Below, one piece after another: positions 34,375 through 43,325 of a stretch of DNA of 64,000 nucleotides (the stretch's first letter is position 1; every line of letters begins with the position of its first letter). The notes beneath the pieces are model-generated. The model made no database searches. It was given only the letters and a program-made list of their open reading frames with translations, and was not told the origin of the DNA. The position numbers and the translations under genes were made by a program. Location: NCBI GenBank assembly GCA_025765615.1, contig JAIVFJ010000210.1:1-64000 (forward strand), written 5' to 3'. The stretch is from Zopfochytrium polystomum (Eukaryota; Chytridiomycota; Chytridiomycetes; Chytridiales; Chytridiaceae).

Positions 34375-37300
34375 TCATCTCCCCCTTTTAGGCCTCTTCT
34401 GCAACTTGGTGGGGTACCTGGTCTTGAACTCGAGCAGAAGGTCTTGGCAGTGAGTGAGGTTTGACTCAGGCTCCCAGGTGTTGTCAGCATCTGAGTAACC
34501 TTTCCACTTAACAAGGAACTTGAGTGTTCTTCCAAACCACTTGGCATCCAAGATTTGTTCAACCTCAAATTCCTCTTCACCTTCTACCTCAACTGGAGGA
34601 GGAGGAGGAACAACTCTGCCTGGAATGGAATTGGCCACAAACTTCTCTAAAAGGCTGACATGGAAAACTGGGTGGATCTTCATGGATGCAGGGAGATCCA
34701 GCTTGAAGGTGACTGGATTAATTTGCTCCAAGATCTTGAAAGGTCCCAACTTGAGGTTGTCTAGCTTGGGACTTGGTCTTTTGGTCTGCAAGTTCTTCCT
34801 CAGAAGCCAAACTTGCTGACCCACAGCAAGGTCATGGTCCATTCTGTGAGTGTTGGCAAATCTTGAGGCATCTTCTTGGGCTTGCTTCAGGGTGGAGTCC
34901 AGGAAGGAGTTGATGATCTTGAGCTTATGTAAGTGTGAAGCCGCAGCAGGAGCTTGGACATTGGATAGGGTCTCTTGTCCCAGAAGATCTCCTCTTGGAT
35001 TGAAGCCATAGGTTGCAAAGAAAGGAGATAGCTGGGTGCTTGAGTGGAGAGAATTGTTGAGAGCAAATTCTGCCAGTGGAAGGAGGGTGGGCCAATCATC
35101 CTGTTGATAGCTGACATAGCACCTCAAATACTGCTCCAGAGTCTGGTTTGTTCTTTCTGTTTGTCCATCAGTCTGAGGGTGATAAGCAGTTGACAGTTGA
35201 GACTTGATTCCAAGGGCTGCTGTGAGTGCTTTCCAAAATTGAGATCTGAACTGTGGTCCTCTGTCACTGACGATTGACTGAGGCAGCCCATGGAGCCTGA
35301 ATATGTGCTGCAAAAACAGGTCTGCTGTTCCTTGTGCATCTATATTCTCAGTGCAGGGGATGAAATGGGCCAACTTTGTCCTTCTGCAGATGACAACAAG
35401 GATAGAGTCAAATCCATGGGATGGGGGCAGTTTCACAATGAAGTCCATGGATATTGATGACCAAGGGCTGATGGCAATTGGGAGGGGCTCCAGAAGTCCA
35501 TAGGGCTTGTGTCTGCTGGATTTGTTTCTTTGACAGGTTTCACAGCTGCTGACATAGTTCTTGATGTACTTCCTCATGCCTGGCCAGTAGAAGTCTCTGG
35601 AAACAAGCTCATATGTCTTGTGCTCTCCTGGGTGTCCAGCTGTTGCTGCATCATGCCTTGTCTTGAGTATCTCAAGTTTTTCCTCTTCTTGGCTGATTTG
35701 AATCTTGTGAGGCTTGGGGTCCTTGGAAATAGCATGGGCCCACACACTGTCAGGAAGCAATGAAAGGTGTGTCTTGGATGGTGGGGTGAAACCATCTCCC
35801 CCTTCAGGTGCAAGGTCTGTTCTTCTTGACAGGGCATCAGCCACAGTGTTAAGGTGGCCAGGAGAATAGCACAGCTTAAAGTCATACTCAGAGAGCAGTT
35901 CAGCCCACCTGGCATGCCTCTGCTTGAGCAACCTCCTTGCCCTGAAGAAGGTGAGGTTCTTGTGATCAGAATAGACAGAGATGCCTTTAGAACCAGCCAA
36001 GTAGTGTCTCCAGAATTTGAATGCTTCCACAATTGCAAGCAACTCCTTGTCATGGACTGTGTAGTTACACTCAGCACTGTTCAGCTTCCTGGAGTAATAT
36101 GCCACTGGATGCAGAGGAGCAGAGGGTTCCTGAGAGCTTGGCTGGGACAGAACAGCGCCAAGGGCATAGTCTGAGGCATCAGTTTCCAAGGTGAAGGGAA
36201 GCAAGGGATCCACATGCTTAAGGAGTGGTGCACTTGTGGTTGCTGTCTTAAGAGCTAGCCAGGCTTGCTCTGCTGCTGGGGTCCATTCAAACTTGGTGGT
36301 CTTCTTGGTGAGATCAGTGAGAGGCTTGGCTATGGCAGAATAGTTGGCAATGAAGGTTCTGTAGAAGTTGCAAAATCCAAGGAAGCTTTGAACATCCTTG
36401 ATGGAATTTGGAGCCTTCCATTCAAGAATAGTTTGGATCTTGTCTGGTGCCATGGAGATCCCTTTGTCAGACACAATGAACCCCAAAAACTCAATGGAGG
36501 TCTTGTGGAATTCACACTTCTCCAGCTTTGCATAGAGGTGATGCTGTCTGAGTCTCTCCAAGACAGTCTTGACATGTCCCATATGGCTTGCAGTGTCAGA
36601 TGAAAATACCAGGATATCATCCAGGTAGACAATGACAAAAAGGTCCAGAATATCCCTGAAGATGTCATTCATCATGCCTTGGAAAATAGCTGGAGCATTG
36701 GTAAGTCCAAAGGGCATAACCAAGTACTCAAAGTGACCGTATTTGCATCTGAAGGCAGTCTTCCATTGATCCTGGGGCTTAATTCTGACCAAATTGTAGG
36801 CACCTCTGAGGTCAATCTTGGAAAATATCCTTGCATGGCTCAGTTTGTCCAGTAATTCAGAGATGAGAGGCAGTGGATAGCGGTTCTTGACTGTCATCTC
36901 ATTGAGATCTCTGTAGTCCACACAGGGTCTCAGTCCCCCATCCTTCTTCTTGACAAAAAAGATGGGAGCTCCAGCTGGTGACTTGGAAGGTTGGATGAAT
37001 CCCTTGTTCAGCATTTCTTCAATGTATTCTTGGAGGGCCTTGGCTTCTGGTGGAGAGAGGTGGTACAGTGGCTTGAAAGGTGGGCTGCAAGTTTCATCCT
37101 TGAGTGGGATTTCACAGTCATAAGGCCTCTGAGCTGGTAGCAGGTCTGCCTTGGTCTTGGAAAACACATCAGCATAAGGGAGATATTCTTTTGGTAGCTT
37201 GGATGCCAGCAAAAGGTCTGATGGGTCCAGGTTGTCGTGCTCCTCAGCAGTGGGGCTTGAATTCTTGACTGGGAACTGTGATTCTTGAATCTTTGACTGA

Positions 37301-37809
37301 GAGTTCTGTTCTTGGCAAAGACTGTGAGCTGTGGAACTTGAATCTTGAATGTGGACTGTGAACTGTGGTACTTGAATCTTTGACTGTGGGTTCTGTGAAC
37401 AAGAGTCATGGCCATGACTGTGAGCTCTATGAGCTCTACTTGAATCTTGACTGTGAACTGTGAACTGTGGAACTTGAGTCTTGGCTGGCTGTGAATCTTG
37501 AATCAAGGGCTTGAGAGCATGAGACTTGGGGGCTTGACTTGAGTTTTGGGTGACTGTTCCGATTGGTGGAGGTTGGACTTGACCAGTGACCCAATCAATG
37601 GCAGGGTTCTGGGCTTGCAGCCATGGTAATCCCAAGATGACAGAGAATGTGGGTGAGCCAAGGTCCAATACTTCCAGATTGACCATGGATGGTGGAAAGT
37701 CTTGGATGTGGAGGTTTAGCTTGGTTTCTGGCTGATTTCCTTGAACAGAGCATGATTGGCAAAGTGGACCTTGAGGGGTGTGGATTTCTTGATCGTAGGA
37801 ATGGCACAA
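34375..37809 (-). pseudogene. Outer element pol: protease end, RT, RNase H, integrase, chromodomain
   Basis: One frame of 1,144 codons holds most of pol. RT shows FFVKKKDGGLRPCVDYRDLN, the FSKIDLRGAYN Asp and the catalytic VIVYLDDILVFS. RNase H shows TLETDASDYALGAVLSQ. Integrase has an HHCC-type zinc motif ending SCETCQRNK, and the D,D,E core with SMDFIVKLPPSHG, DRGPQF and YHPQTDGQTERTNQ. The C-terminus is a chromodomain (VEQILDAKWFGRTLKFLVKW, WEPESNL), placing it among chromoviruses. Its start is out of frame with the protease piece at 38093-37716 because one base is missing after 37728 relative to the inner copy. The stop adjoins LTR A. Confidence 0.92.
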
Positions 37810-38093
37810 GACTTGGCAAGGGTGGCATCAATGATGTTGCAGGATGATCCAGAGTCTATAAGGGCCTTGGTTGTGATGGTTGACTTGGGTGAGAGTTGAA
37901 TCTTGACATCCATGGTGAGTTGGTGGGGCTTGGAATCTGAGGTGTTTGTGGTGCTGGTGGTGGTGATGAAACAGGGGCAGCTTGGAGGAGGGTCCAGGGA
38001 ATTGCCCCTCAGTGAGCCTGGACCTGGGAGTTTGGGTGCTTCTTCCTTGGGCAGTCCTTGACAGCATGCTCCTTGGAGCCACAGTAGAAACAC
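37716..38093 (-). pseudogene. Outer element pol start with protease, cut by 1-nt deletion
   Basis: Holds the aspartic-protease motif ALIDSGSSCNIID and then runs into a stop. The inner copy reads TTTCATGG where this copy has TTTCTGG (plus strand, 37725-37731), so a single base loss separates it from the rest of pol. Confidence 0.85.
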
Positions 38094-38725
38094 AGTCCCT
38101 GCTGGGCCCTCCTTGTTTTCTCCTCTTGGCTCAGAGGACCCTTAGGAAGTGTCTCAACTGCATCCACTTGCATGGGTTCAGGAACTGTAAGAGCTTGAGG
38201 AACTGGGGTAGGTCTTGATGTAGTTCCTACTTGTCTTTGCTTCAGCCTCTTGGAGTAGAGTCTGTTGTCAATCTTGATGGCAAGGAGAATGTACTCTTCC
38301 AAGGTCTCAGGGATGTGCAGAGACTGGGAGAGCATGTCTTGGATAGACTCATGGAGACCATCATGGTACAGCTCCATCAGAGCTGCATCATTGTATCCAG
38401 AGTCTCTGGCTAGTTGCTTGAATTGGTTGGTGTAGGCCACACAAGATTGCTTTCCTTGCTTGATATGCTTGAGCTTGGATCTTGCTGTCCAAGATGCGTA
38501 GGGGTCACCAAAGGTAGCTTCCAGCCCCTCCCAGAGCTCTTGCAGGGTGGTGGGTGTGCTTGGGAGAGATCTGTACCATGATTGAGCTTGACCAGACAGG
38601 AGGGTGCTTGTGAAAAGAACCTTGACTTGCTCACTGGGAAATCTTGAAGGTTGGAGAAGGATGACATTCTCCACAGTGGCCATGAAGTTCCTAAGGTCTT
38701 TGGCCAGCCCAGTGAACTTGTCAGG
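38009..38725 (-). pseudogene. Outer element gag, C-terminal part
   Basis: Continues the gag whose start is at 42983-42770. It begins at DKFTGLAKDLRNFMATVE, has the retrotransposon gag core (QAQSWYRSLPSTPTTLQELW), and ends with a CCHC zinc knuckle, CFYCGSKEHAVKDC. Interrupted by the nested element. Confidence 0.88.
38721..38725. repeat. Target-site duplication, left copy (tcagg)
   Basis: Matches 42770-42774 exactly; the pair brackets the inner element. Confidence 0.93.
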
Positions 38726-39123
38726 TGTCAGGAACAGGGCAGGACAGGACAAGGCAGACAAGGAACTGAGAGGAGTGATGATTGTATTGGAAACAATAAT
38801 TCACTTGAGGGATGGGACAGGTTCCCCATCCCCCTTTTATACCTTTTGAGAATGTTCCTTGTCAAGACTCAAAGAATGTTCCAGAAAGAGCAATTAGTAA
38901 TACAATGATACCAATGATACCAATGACAACAAGACAAGTCAGGAAAGCAAAGAAGGTTCCAGAAGGTTCCACAAGGTTCCATGAAGGAATGTTCTAGAAG
39001 GTTCCAGAAGGTTCCAGAAGGTTCCATGAAGGAATGTTCTGGAATGTTCCAGAAGGTTCCAGAAGGTTCCATGAAGGAATGTTCTAGAAGGTTCCAGAGG
39101 TTTCCAGAGGGTGATTCATAACA
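38726..39123 (-). repeat. LTR B (3' LTR of the inner element), 398 bp
   Basis: TG...CA ends. TATAAAA at 38841-38835. Preceded in pol direction by the purine tract AAAAGGGGAGATGA, the likely polypurine tract. Confidence 0.95.
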
Positions 39124-41492
39124 TCATCTCCCCTTTTAGGCCTCTTCTGCAACTTGGTGGGGTACCTGGTCTTGAACTTGAGCAGAAGGTCTTGGCAGTG
39201 AGTGAGGTTTGACTCAGGTTCCCAGGTGTTGTCAGCATCTGAGTAACCTTTCCACTTAACAAGGAACTTGAGTGTTCTTCCAAACCACTTGGCATCCAAG
39301 ATTTGTTCAACCTCAAATTCCTCTTCACCTTCTACCTCAACTGGAGGAGGAGGAGGAACAACTCTGCCTGGAATGGAATTGGCCACAAACTTCTCCAAAA
39401 GGCTGACATGGAAAACTGGGTGGATCTTCATGGATGCAGGGAGATCCAGCTTGAAGGTGACTGGATTGATTTGCTCCAAGATCTTGAAAGGTCCCAACTT
39501 GAGGTTGTCTAGCTTGGGACTTGGTCTTTTGGTCTGCAAGTTCTTCCTCAGAAGCCAAACTTGCTGACCCACAGCAAGGTCATGGTCCATTCTGTGAGTG
39601 TTGGCGAATCTTGAGGCATCTTCTTGGGCTTGCTTCAAGGTGGAGTCCAGGAAGGTGCTGATGATCTTGAGCTTATGCAAGTGTGAAGCCACAGCAGGAG
39701 CTTGGACATTGGATAGGGTCTCTTGTCCCAGAAGATCTCCTCTTGGATTGAAGCCATAGGTTGCAAAGAAAGGAGATAGCTGGGTGCTTGAGTGGAGAGA
39801 ATTGTTGAGAGCAAATTCTGCCAGCGGAAGGAGGGTGGGCCAATCATCCTGTTGATAGCTGACATAGCACCTCAAATACTGCTCCAGAGTCTGGTTTGTT
39901 CTTTCTGTTTGTCCATCAGTCTGAGGGTGATAAGCAGTTGACAGTTGAGACTTGATTCCAAGGGCTGCTGTGAGTGCTTTCCAAAATTGAGATCTGAACT
40001 GAGGTCCTCTGTCACTGATGATTGACTGAGGCAGCCCATGGAGCCTGAATATGTGCTGCAAAAACAGGTCTGCTGTTCCTTGTGCATCTATATTCTCAGT
40101 GCAGGGGATGAAATGGGCCAACTTTGTCCTTCTGCAGATGACAACAAGGATAGAGTCAAATCCATGGGATGGGGGAAGTTTCACAATGAAGTCCATGGAT
40201 ATTGATGACCAAGGGCTGATGGCGATTGGGAGGGGCTCCAGAAGTCCATAGGGCTTGTGTCTGCTGGATTTGTTTCTTTGACAGGTTTCACAGCTGCTGA
40301 CATAGTTCTTGATGTACTTCCTCATGCCCGGCCAGTAGAAGTCTCTGGAAACAAGCTCATATGTCTTGTGCTCTCCTGGGTGTCCAGCTGTTGCTGCATC
40401 ATGCCTTGTCTTGAGTATCTCAAGTTTTTCCTCCTCTTGGCTGATTTGAATCTTGTGAGGCTTGGGGTCCTTGGAAATAGCATGGGCCCACACACTGTCA
40501 GGAAACAGTGAAAGGTGTGTCTTGGATGGTGGGGTGAAACCATCTCCCCCTTCAGGTGCAAGGTCTGTCCTTCTGTGCTCATCAGTGGGGGGGCTTGAAT
40601 TCTTGACTGGGAACTGCGATTCTTGAATCTTTGACTGAGGGTTCTGTTCTTGGCAAAGACTGTGAGCTGTGGAGCTTGAATCTTGAATTTGGACTGTGAA
40701 CTGTGGTACTTGAATCTTTGACTGTGGGTTCTGTGAACTACAGACTTGGCCATGACTGTGAGCTCTATGAGCTGTACTGGAATCTTGACTATGAACTGTG
40801 AACTGTGAAATTTGAATCTTGGCTGGGATCTGTGAGCTGCAGGCTGATACTGGAGCTGTCATTTGTGGTTGACCTTGGATACTAGGCTGAGAACCTTGAA
40901 TCAGGGACTTGAGAGCATGAGACTTGGAGGCTTGACTTGAGTTTTGGGTGACTGTTCCAATTGGTGGAGGTTGGACTTGACCAGTGACCCAATCAATGTC
41001 AGGGTTCTGGGCTTGCAGCCATGGTAATCCCAAGATGACAGAGAATGTGGGTGAGCCAAGGTCCAATACTTCCAGATTGACCATGGATGGTGGAAAGTCT
41101 TGGATGTGGAGGTTTAGCTTGGTTTCATGGCTGATTTCCTTGAACAGAGCATGATTGGCAAAGTGGACCTTGAGGGGTGTGGATTTCTTGATGGTGGGAA
41201 TGGCACAAGACTTGGCAAGGGTGGCATCAATGATGTTGCAGGATGATCCAGAGTCTATAAGGGCCTTGGTTGTGATGGTTGACTTGGGTGAGAGTTGAAT
41301 CTTGACATCCATGGTGAGTTGGTGGGGCTTGGAATCTGAGGTGTTTGTGGTGCTGGTGGTGGTGATGAAACAGGGGCAGCTTGGAGGAGGGTCCAGGGAA
41401 TTGCCCCTCAGTGAGCCTGGACCTGGGAGTTTGGGTGCTTCTTCCTTGGGCAGTCCTTGACAGCATGCTCCTTGGAGCCACAGTAGAAACAC
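39084..41492 (-). CDS. Inner element pol lacking RT and RNase H
   Basis: Open frame of 802 codons in the -1 frame relative to gag. Order: protease (ALIDSGSSCNIID), a Gln/Ser-rich spacer, then directly RRTDLAPEGGDG, the integrase zinc motif and D,D,E core, and the chromodomain. Compared with the outer copy, about 1.4 kb covering RT and RNase H (35.83-37.24 kb there) is missing; the junction is near 40573-40580 and keeps the frame open. The purine tract is one G shorter than in the outer copy, so the frame runs 13 codons into LTR B. The product could integrate DNA but cannot make it. Confidence 0.9.
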   Translation of the reverse strand: MFLLWLQGACCQGLPKEEAPKLPGPGSLRGNSLDPPPSCPCFITTTSTTNTSDSKPHQLTMDVKIQLSPKSTITTKALIDSGSSCNIIDATLAKSCAIPTIKKSTPLKVHFANHALFKEISHETKLNLHIQDFPPSMVNLEVLDLGSPTFSVILGLPWLQAQNPDIDWVTGQVQPPPIGTVTQNSSQASKSHALKSLIQGSQPSIQGQPQMTAPVSACSSQIPAKIQISQFTVHSQDSSTAHRAHSHGQVCSSQNPQSKIQVPQFTVQIQDSSSTAHSLCQEQNPQSKIQESQFPVKNSSPPTDEHRRTDLAPEGGDGFTPPSKTHLSLFPDSVWAHAISKDPKPHKIQISQEEEKLEILKTRHDAATAGHPGEHKTYELVSRDFYWPGMRKYIKNYVSSCETCQRNKSSRHKPYGLLEPLPIAISPWSSISMDFIVKLPPSHGFDSILVVICRRTKLAHFIPCTENIDAQGTADLFLQHIFRLHGLPQSIISDRGPQFRSQFWKALTAALGIKSQLSTAYHPQTDGQTERTNQTLEQYLRCYVSYQQDDWPTLLPLAEFALNNSLHSSTQLSPFFATYGFNPRGDLLGQETLSNVQAPAVASHLHKLKIISTFLDSTLKQAQEDASRFANTHRMDHDLAVGQQVWLLRKNLQTKRPSPKLDNLKLGPFKILEQINPVTFKLDLPASMKIHPVFHVSLLEKFVANSIPGRVVPPPPPVEVEGEEEFEVEQILDAKWFGRTLKFLVKWKGYSDADNTWEPESNLTHCQDLLLKFKTRYPTKLQKRPKRGDDVMNHPLETSGTF

Positions 41493-42331
41493 AGTCCCTG
41501 CTGGGCCCTCCTTGTTTTCTCCTCTTGGCTCAGAGGACCCTTAGGAAGTGTCTCAACTGCATCCACTTGCATGGGTTCAGGGACTGTAAGAGCTTGAGGG
41601 ACTGGGGTAAGCCTTGATGTAGTTCCTACTTGTCTTTGCTTCAGCCTCTTGGAGTAGAGTCTGTTGTCAATCTTGATGGCAAGGAGAATGTACTCTTCCA
41701 AGGTCTCAGGGATGTGCAGAGACTGGGAGAGCATGTCTTGGATGGACTCATGGAGACCATCATGGTACAGCTCCATCAGAGCTGCATCATTGTATCCAGA
41801 GTCTCTGGCTAGTTGCTTGAATTGGTTGGTGTAGGCCACACAAGATTGCTTTCCTTGCTTGATATGCTTGAGCTTGGATCTTGCTGTGCAAGATGCGTAG
41901 GGGTCACCAAAGGTAGCCTCCAGCCCCTCCCAGAGTTCTTGCAGGGTGGTGGGTGTGCTTGGGAGAGATCTGTACCATGATTGAGCTTGACCAGACAGGA
42001 GGGTGCTTGTGAAAAGAACCTTGACTTGCTCACTGGGAAATCTTGAAGGTTGGAGAAGGATGACATTCTCCACAGTGGCCATAAAGTTCCTAAGGTCTTT
42101 GGCCAGCCCAGTGAACTTGTCAGGGCTGGGAACCTTGGGCTCTCTTGCTTGGTTGGCTTGGGGCAGGGGAAGAGCTTGATGTTCTTGTTGGTGAAGTTGT
42201 TGTTGAAGCTGGCGCTGCTGGTGAAGGACTTGTTCTTGAAGTTGGTGTGTCTGTCTTGAAAGGGCTTGTAATTGGTCCATCAAGGCTTGGAAGGCAGTTG
42301 CATCAGGGAAGGTGTTGTTTGGGCCAGACAT
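41408..42331 (-). CDS. Inner element gag, complete
   Basis: 307 aa starting MSGPNNTFPDATAFQALMDQ. A Gln-rich coiled coil (residues about 20-55) is followed by the gag capsid-like domain (FTSTLLSGQAQSWYRSL, FGDPYASCTARSKLKHIKQG) and a CCHC knuckle CFYCGSKEHAVKDC near the end. It overlaps pol by 85 nt; the slippery site lies in the overlap. Confidence 0.92.
   Translation of the reverse strand: MSGPNNTFPDATAFQALMDQLQALSRQTHQLQEQVLHQQRQLQQQLHQQEHQALPLPQANQAREPKVPSPDKFTGLAKDLRNFMATVENVILLQPSRFPSEQVKVLFTSTLLSGQAQSWYRSLPSTPTTLQELWEGLEATFGDPYASCTARSKLKHIKQGKQSCVAYTNQFKQLARDSGYNDAALMELYHDGLHESIQDMLSQSLHIPETLEEYILLAIKIDNRLYSKRLKQRQVGTTSRLTPVPQALTVPEPMQVDAVETLPKGPLSQEEKTRRAQQGLCFYCGSKEHAVKDCPRKKHPNSQVQAH
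41429..41435 (-). promoter_or_regulatory. Probable -1 frameshift site CCCAAAC (inner gag-pol)
   Basis: The heptamer sits in gag phase as C CCA AAC, seven codons before the gag stop. Slipping back one base gives CCC AAA, exactly the pol frame (PKLPGPGSLRGN). The outer copy has the same site at 38036-38030. Downstream structure was not assessed. Confidence 0.8.
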
Positions 42332-42358
42332 GATGGCAGAGAGTAGTAGGAGAGGGTG

Positions 42359-42369
42359 AAGTGAATTAT
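42359..42369 (-). promoter_or_regulatory. Putative self-priming primer-binding site (inner element)
   Basis: Two bases inside LTR C the minus strand reads ATAATTCACTT. This is the exact reverse complement of AAGTGAATTAT in the LTR (42452-42442), which begins 35 nt after the first base of the TATA box. No tRNA-type TGG follows the LTR. The outer element has the same string at 43009-43019. Confidence 0.75.
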
Positions 42370-42371
42370 GA

Positions 42372-42769
42372 TGTCAGGAACAGGGCAGGACAGGACAAGG
42401 CAGACAAGGAACTGAGAGGAGTGATGATTGTATTGGAAACAATAATTCACTTGAGGGATGGGACAGGTTCCCCATCCCCCTTTTATACCTTTTGAGAATG
42501 TTCCTTGTCAAGACTCAAAGAATGTTCCAGAAAGAGCAATTAGTAATACAATGATACCAATGATACCAATGACAACAAGACAAGTCAGGAAAGCAAAGAA
42601 GGTTCCAGAAGGTTCCACAAGGTTCCATGAAGGAATGTTCTAGAAGGTTCCAGAAGGTTCCAGAAGGTTCCATGAAGGAATGTTCTGGAATGTTCCAGAA
42701 GGTTCCAGAAGGTTCCATGAAGGAATGTTCTAGAAGGTTCCAGAGGTTTCCAGAGGGTGATTCATAACA
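42372..42769 (-). repeat. LTR C (5' LTR of the inner element), 398 bp
   Basis: Starts TGTTATGAATC and ends CCTGACA on the minus strand. TATAAAA at 42487-42481. Two 38-bp perfect HSE arrays at 42633-42670 and 42678-42715, plus shorter ones. Confidence 0.95.
42633..42715. promoter_or_regulatory. Heat-shock-element arrays in the LTR U3
   Basis: Two runs of eight alternating GAA and TTC triplets, each spaced by 2 bp, e.g. GAATGTTCTAGAAGGTTC. This is the binding pattern for heat-shock factor (nGAAn in inverted order). They lie 146-234 bp upstream of the TATA box in transcript direction. LTR B has the same set, LTR A one long run plus shorter ones, LTR D a shorter set. Confidence 0.7.
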
Positions 42770-42774
42770 TCAGG
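42770..42774. repeat. Target-site duplication, right copy (tcagg)
   Basis: Partner of 38721-38725; joining the two restores a continuous gag frame of the outer element. Confidence 0.93.
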
Positions 42775-42983
42775 GCTGGGAACCTTGGGCTCTCTTGCTT
42801 GGTTGGCTTGAGGCAGGGGAAGAGCTTGATGTTCTTGTTGGTGAAGTTGTTGTTGAAGCTGGTGCTGCTGGTGAAGGACTTGTTCTTGAAGTTGGTGTGT
42901 CTGTCTTGAGAGGGCTTGTAATTGGTCCATCAAGGCTTGGAAGGCAGTTGCATCAGGGAAGGTGTTGTTTGGGTCAGACATGA
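42775..42983 (-). pseudogene. Outer element gag, N-terminal fragment
   Basis: Starts MSDPNNTFPDATAFQALMDQ at 42981, one residue different from the inner gag in this stretch. It breaks at the nested LTR after KVPSPD, where the outer gag resumes at 38725. Confidence 0.9.
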
Positions 42984-43021
42984 TGGCAGAGAGTAGTGGG
43001 AGAGGGTGAAGTGAATTATGA

Positions 43022-43325
43022 TGTCAGGAACAGGGCAGGACAGGACAAGGCAGACAAGGAACTGAGAGGAGTGATGATTGTATTGGAAACAATAATTCAC
43101 TTGAGGGATGGGACAGGTCCCCCATCCCCCTTTTCTTTTGAGAGTCTTCCTTGTCAATACTCAAAGAATGTTCCAGAAAGAGCAATTAGTAATACAATGA
43201 TACCAATGATACCAATGACAACAAGACAAGTCAGGAAAGCAAAGAAGGTTCCAGAAGGTTCCAAAAGGTTCCATGAAGGAATGTTCTAGAAGGTTCCAGA
43301 GGTTTCCAGAGGGTGATTCATAACA
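43022..43325 (-). repeat. LTR D (5' LTR of the outer element), 304 bp, promoter damaged
   Basis: Same ends as the other LTRs, but the ttttata of the TATA box is replaced (plus strand reads cccccttttcttttgag) and most of the HSE block is deleted. Confidence 0.92.

Larger units (their letters stand above)
38726..42769 (-). mobile_element. Inner nested chromovirus, RT-deleted, with 5-bp target duplication
   Basis: A 4,044-bp element with LTR C (42769-42372) and LTR B (39123-38726), both 398 bp and identical by eye. It is flanked by TCAGG at 38721-38725 and at 42770-42774; its own gag shows the undisturbed target as cttgtcagggctggg. Gag is complete. Pol lacks RT and RNase H through an in-frame deletion. 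The identical LTRs mean a very recent insertion. Confidence 0.95.
34022..43325 (-). mobile_element. Outer Ty3/gypsy chromovirus, split by a nested element
   Basis: In the minus-strand direction: LTR D (43325-43022), leader and start of gag (43021-42770), nested element (42769-38726), rest of gag (38725-38009), pol (to 34375) and LTR A (34374-34022). Removing the insert and its 5-bp duplication leaves about 5.26 kb. Flanks of the outer LTRs (gcatg left, tagcg right) do not match, so no target duplication remains. The two outer LTRs differ in length (304 and 353 bp), and pol has a 1-nt deletion, so this copy is old and inactive. Confidence 0.9.
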
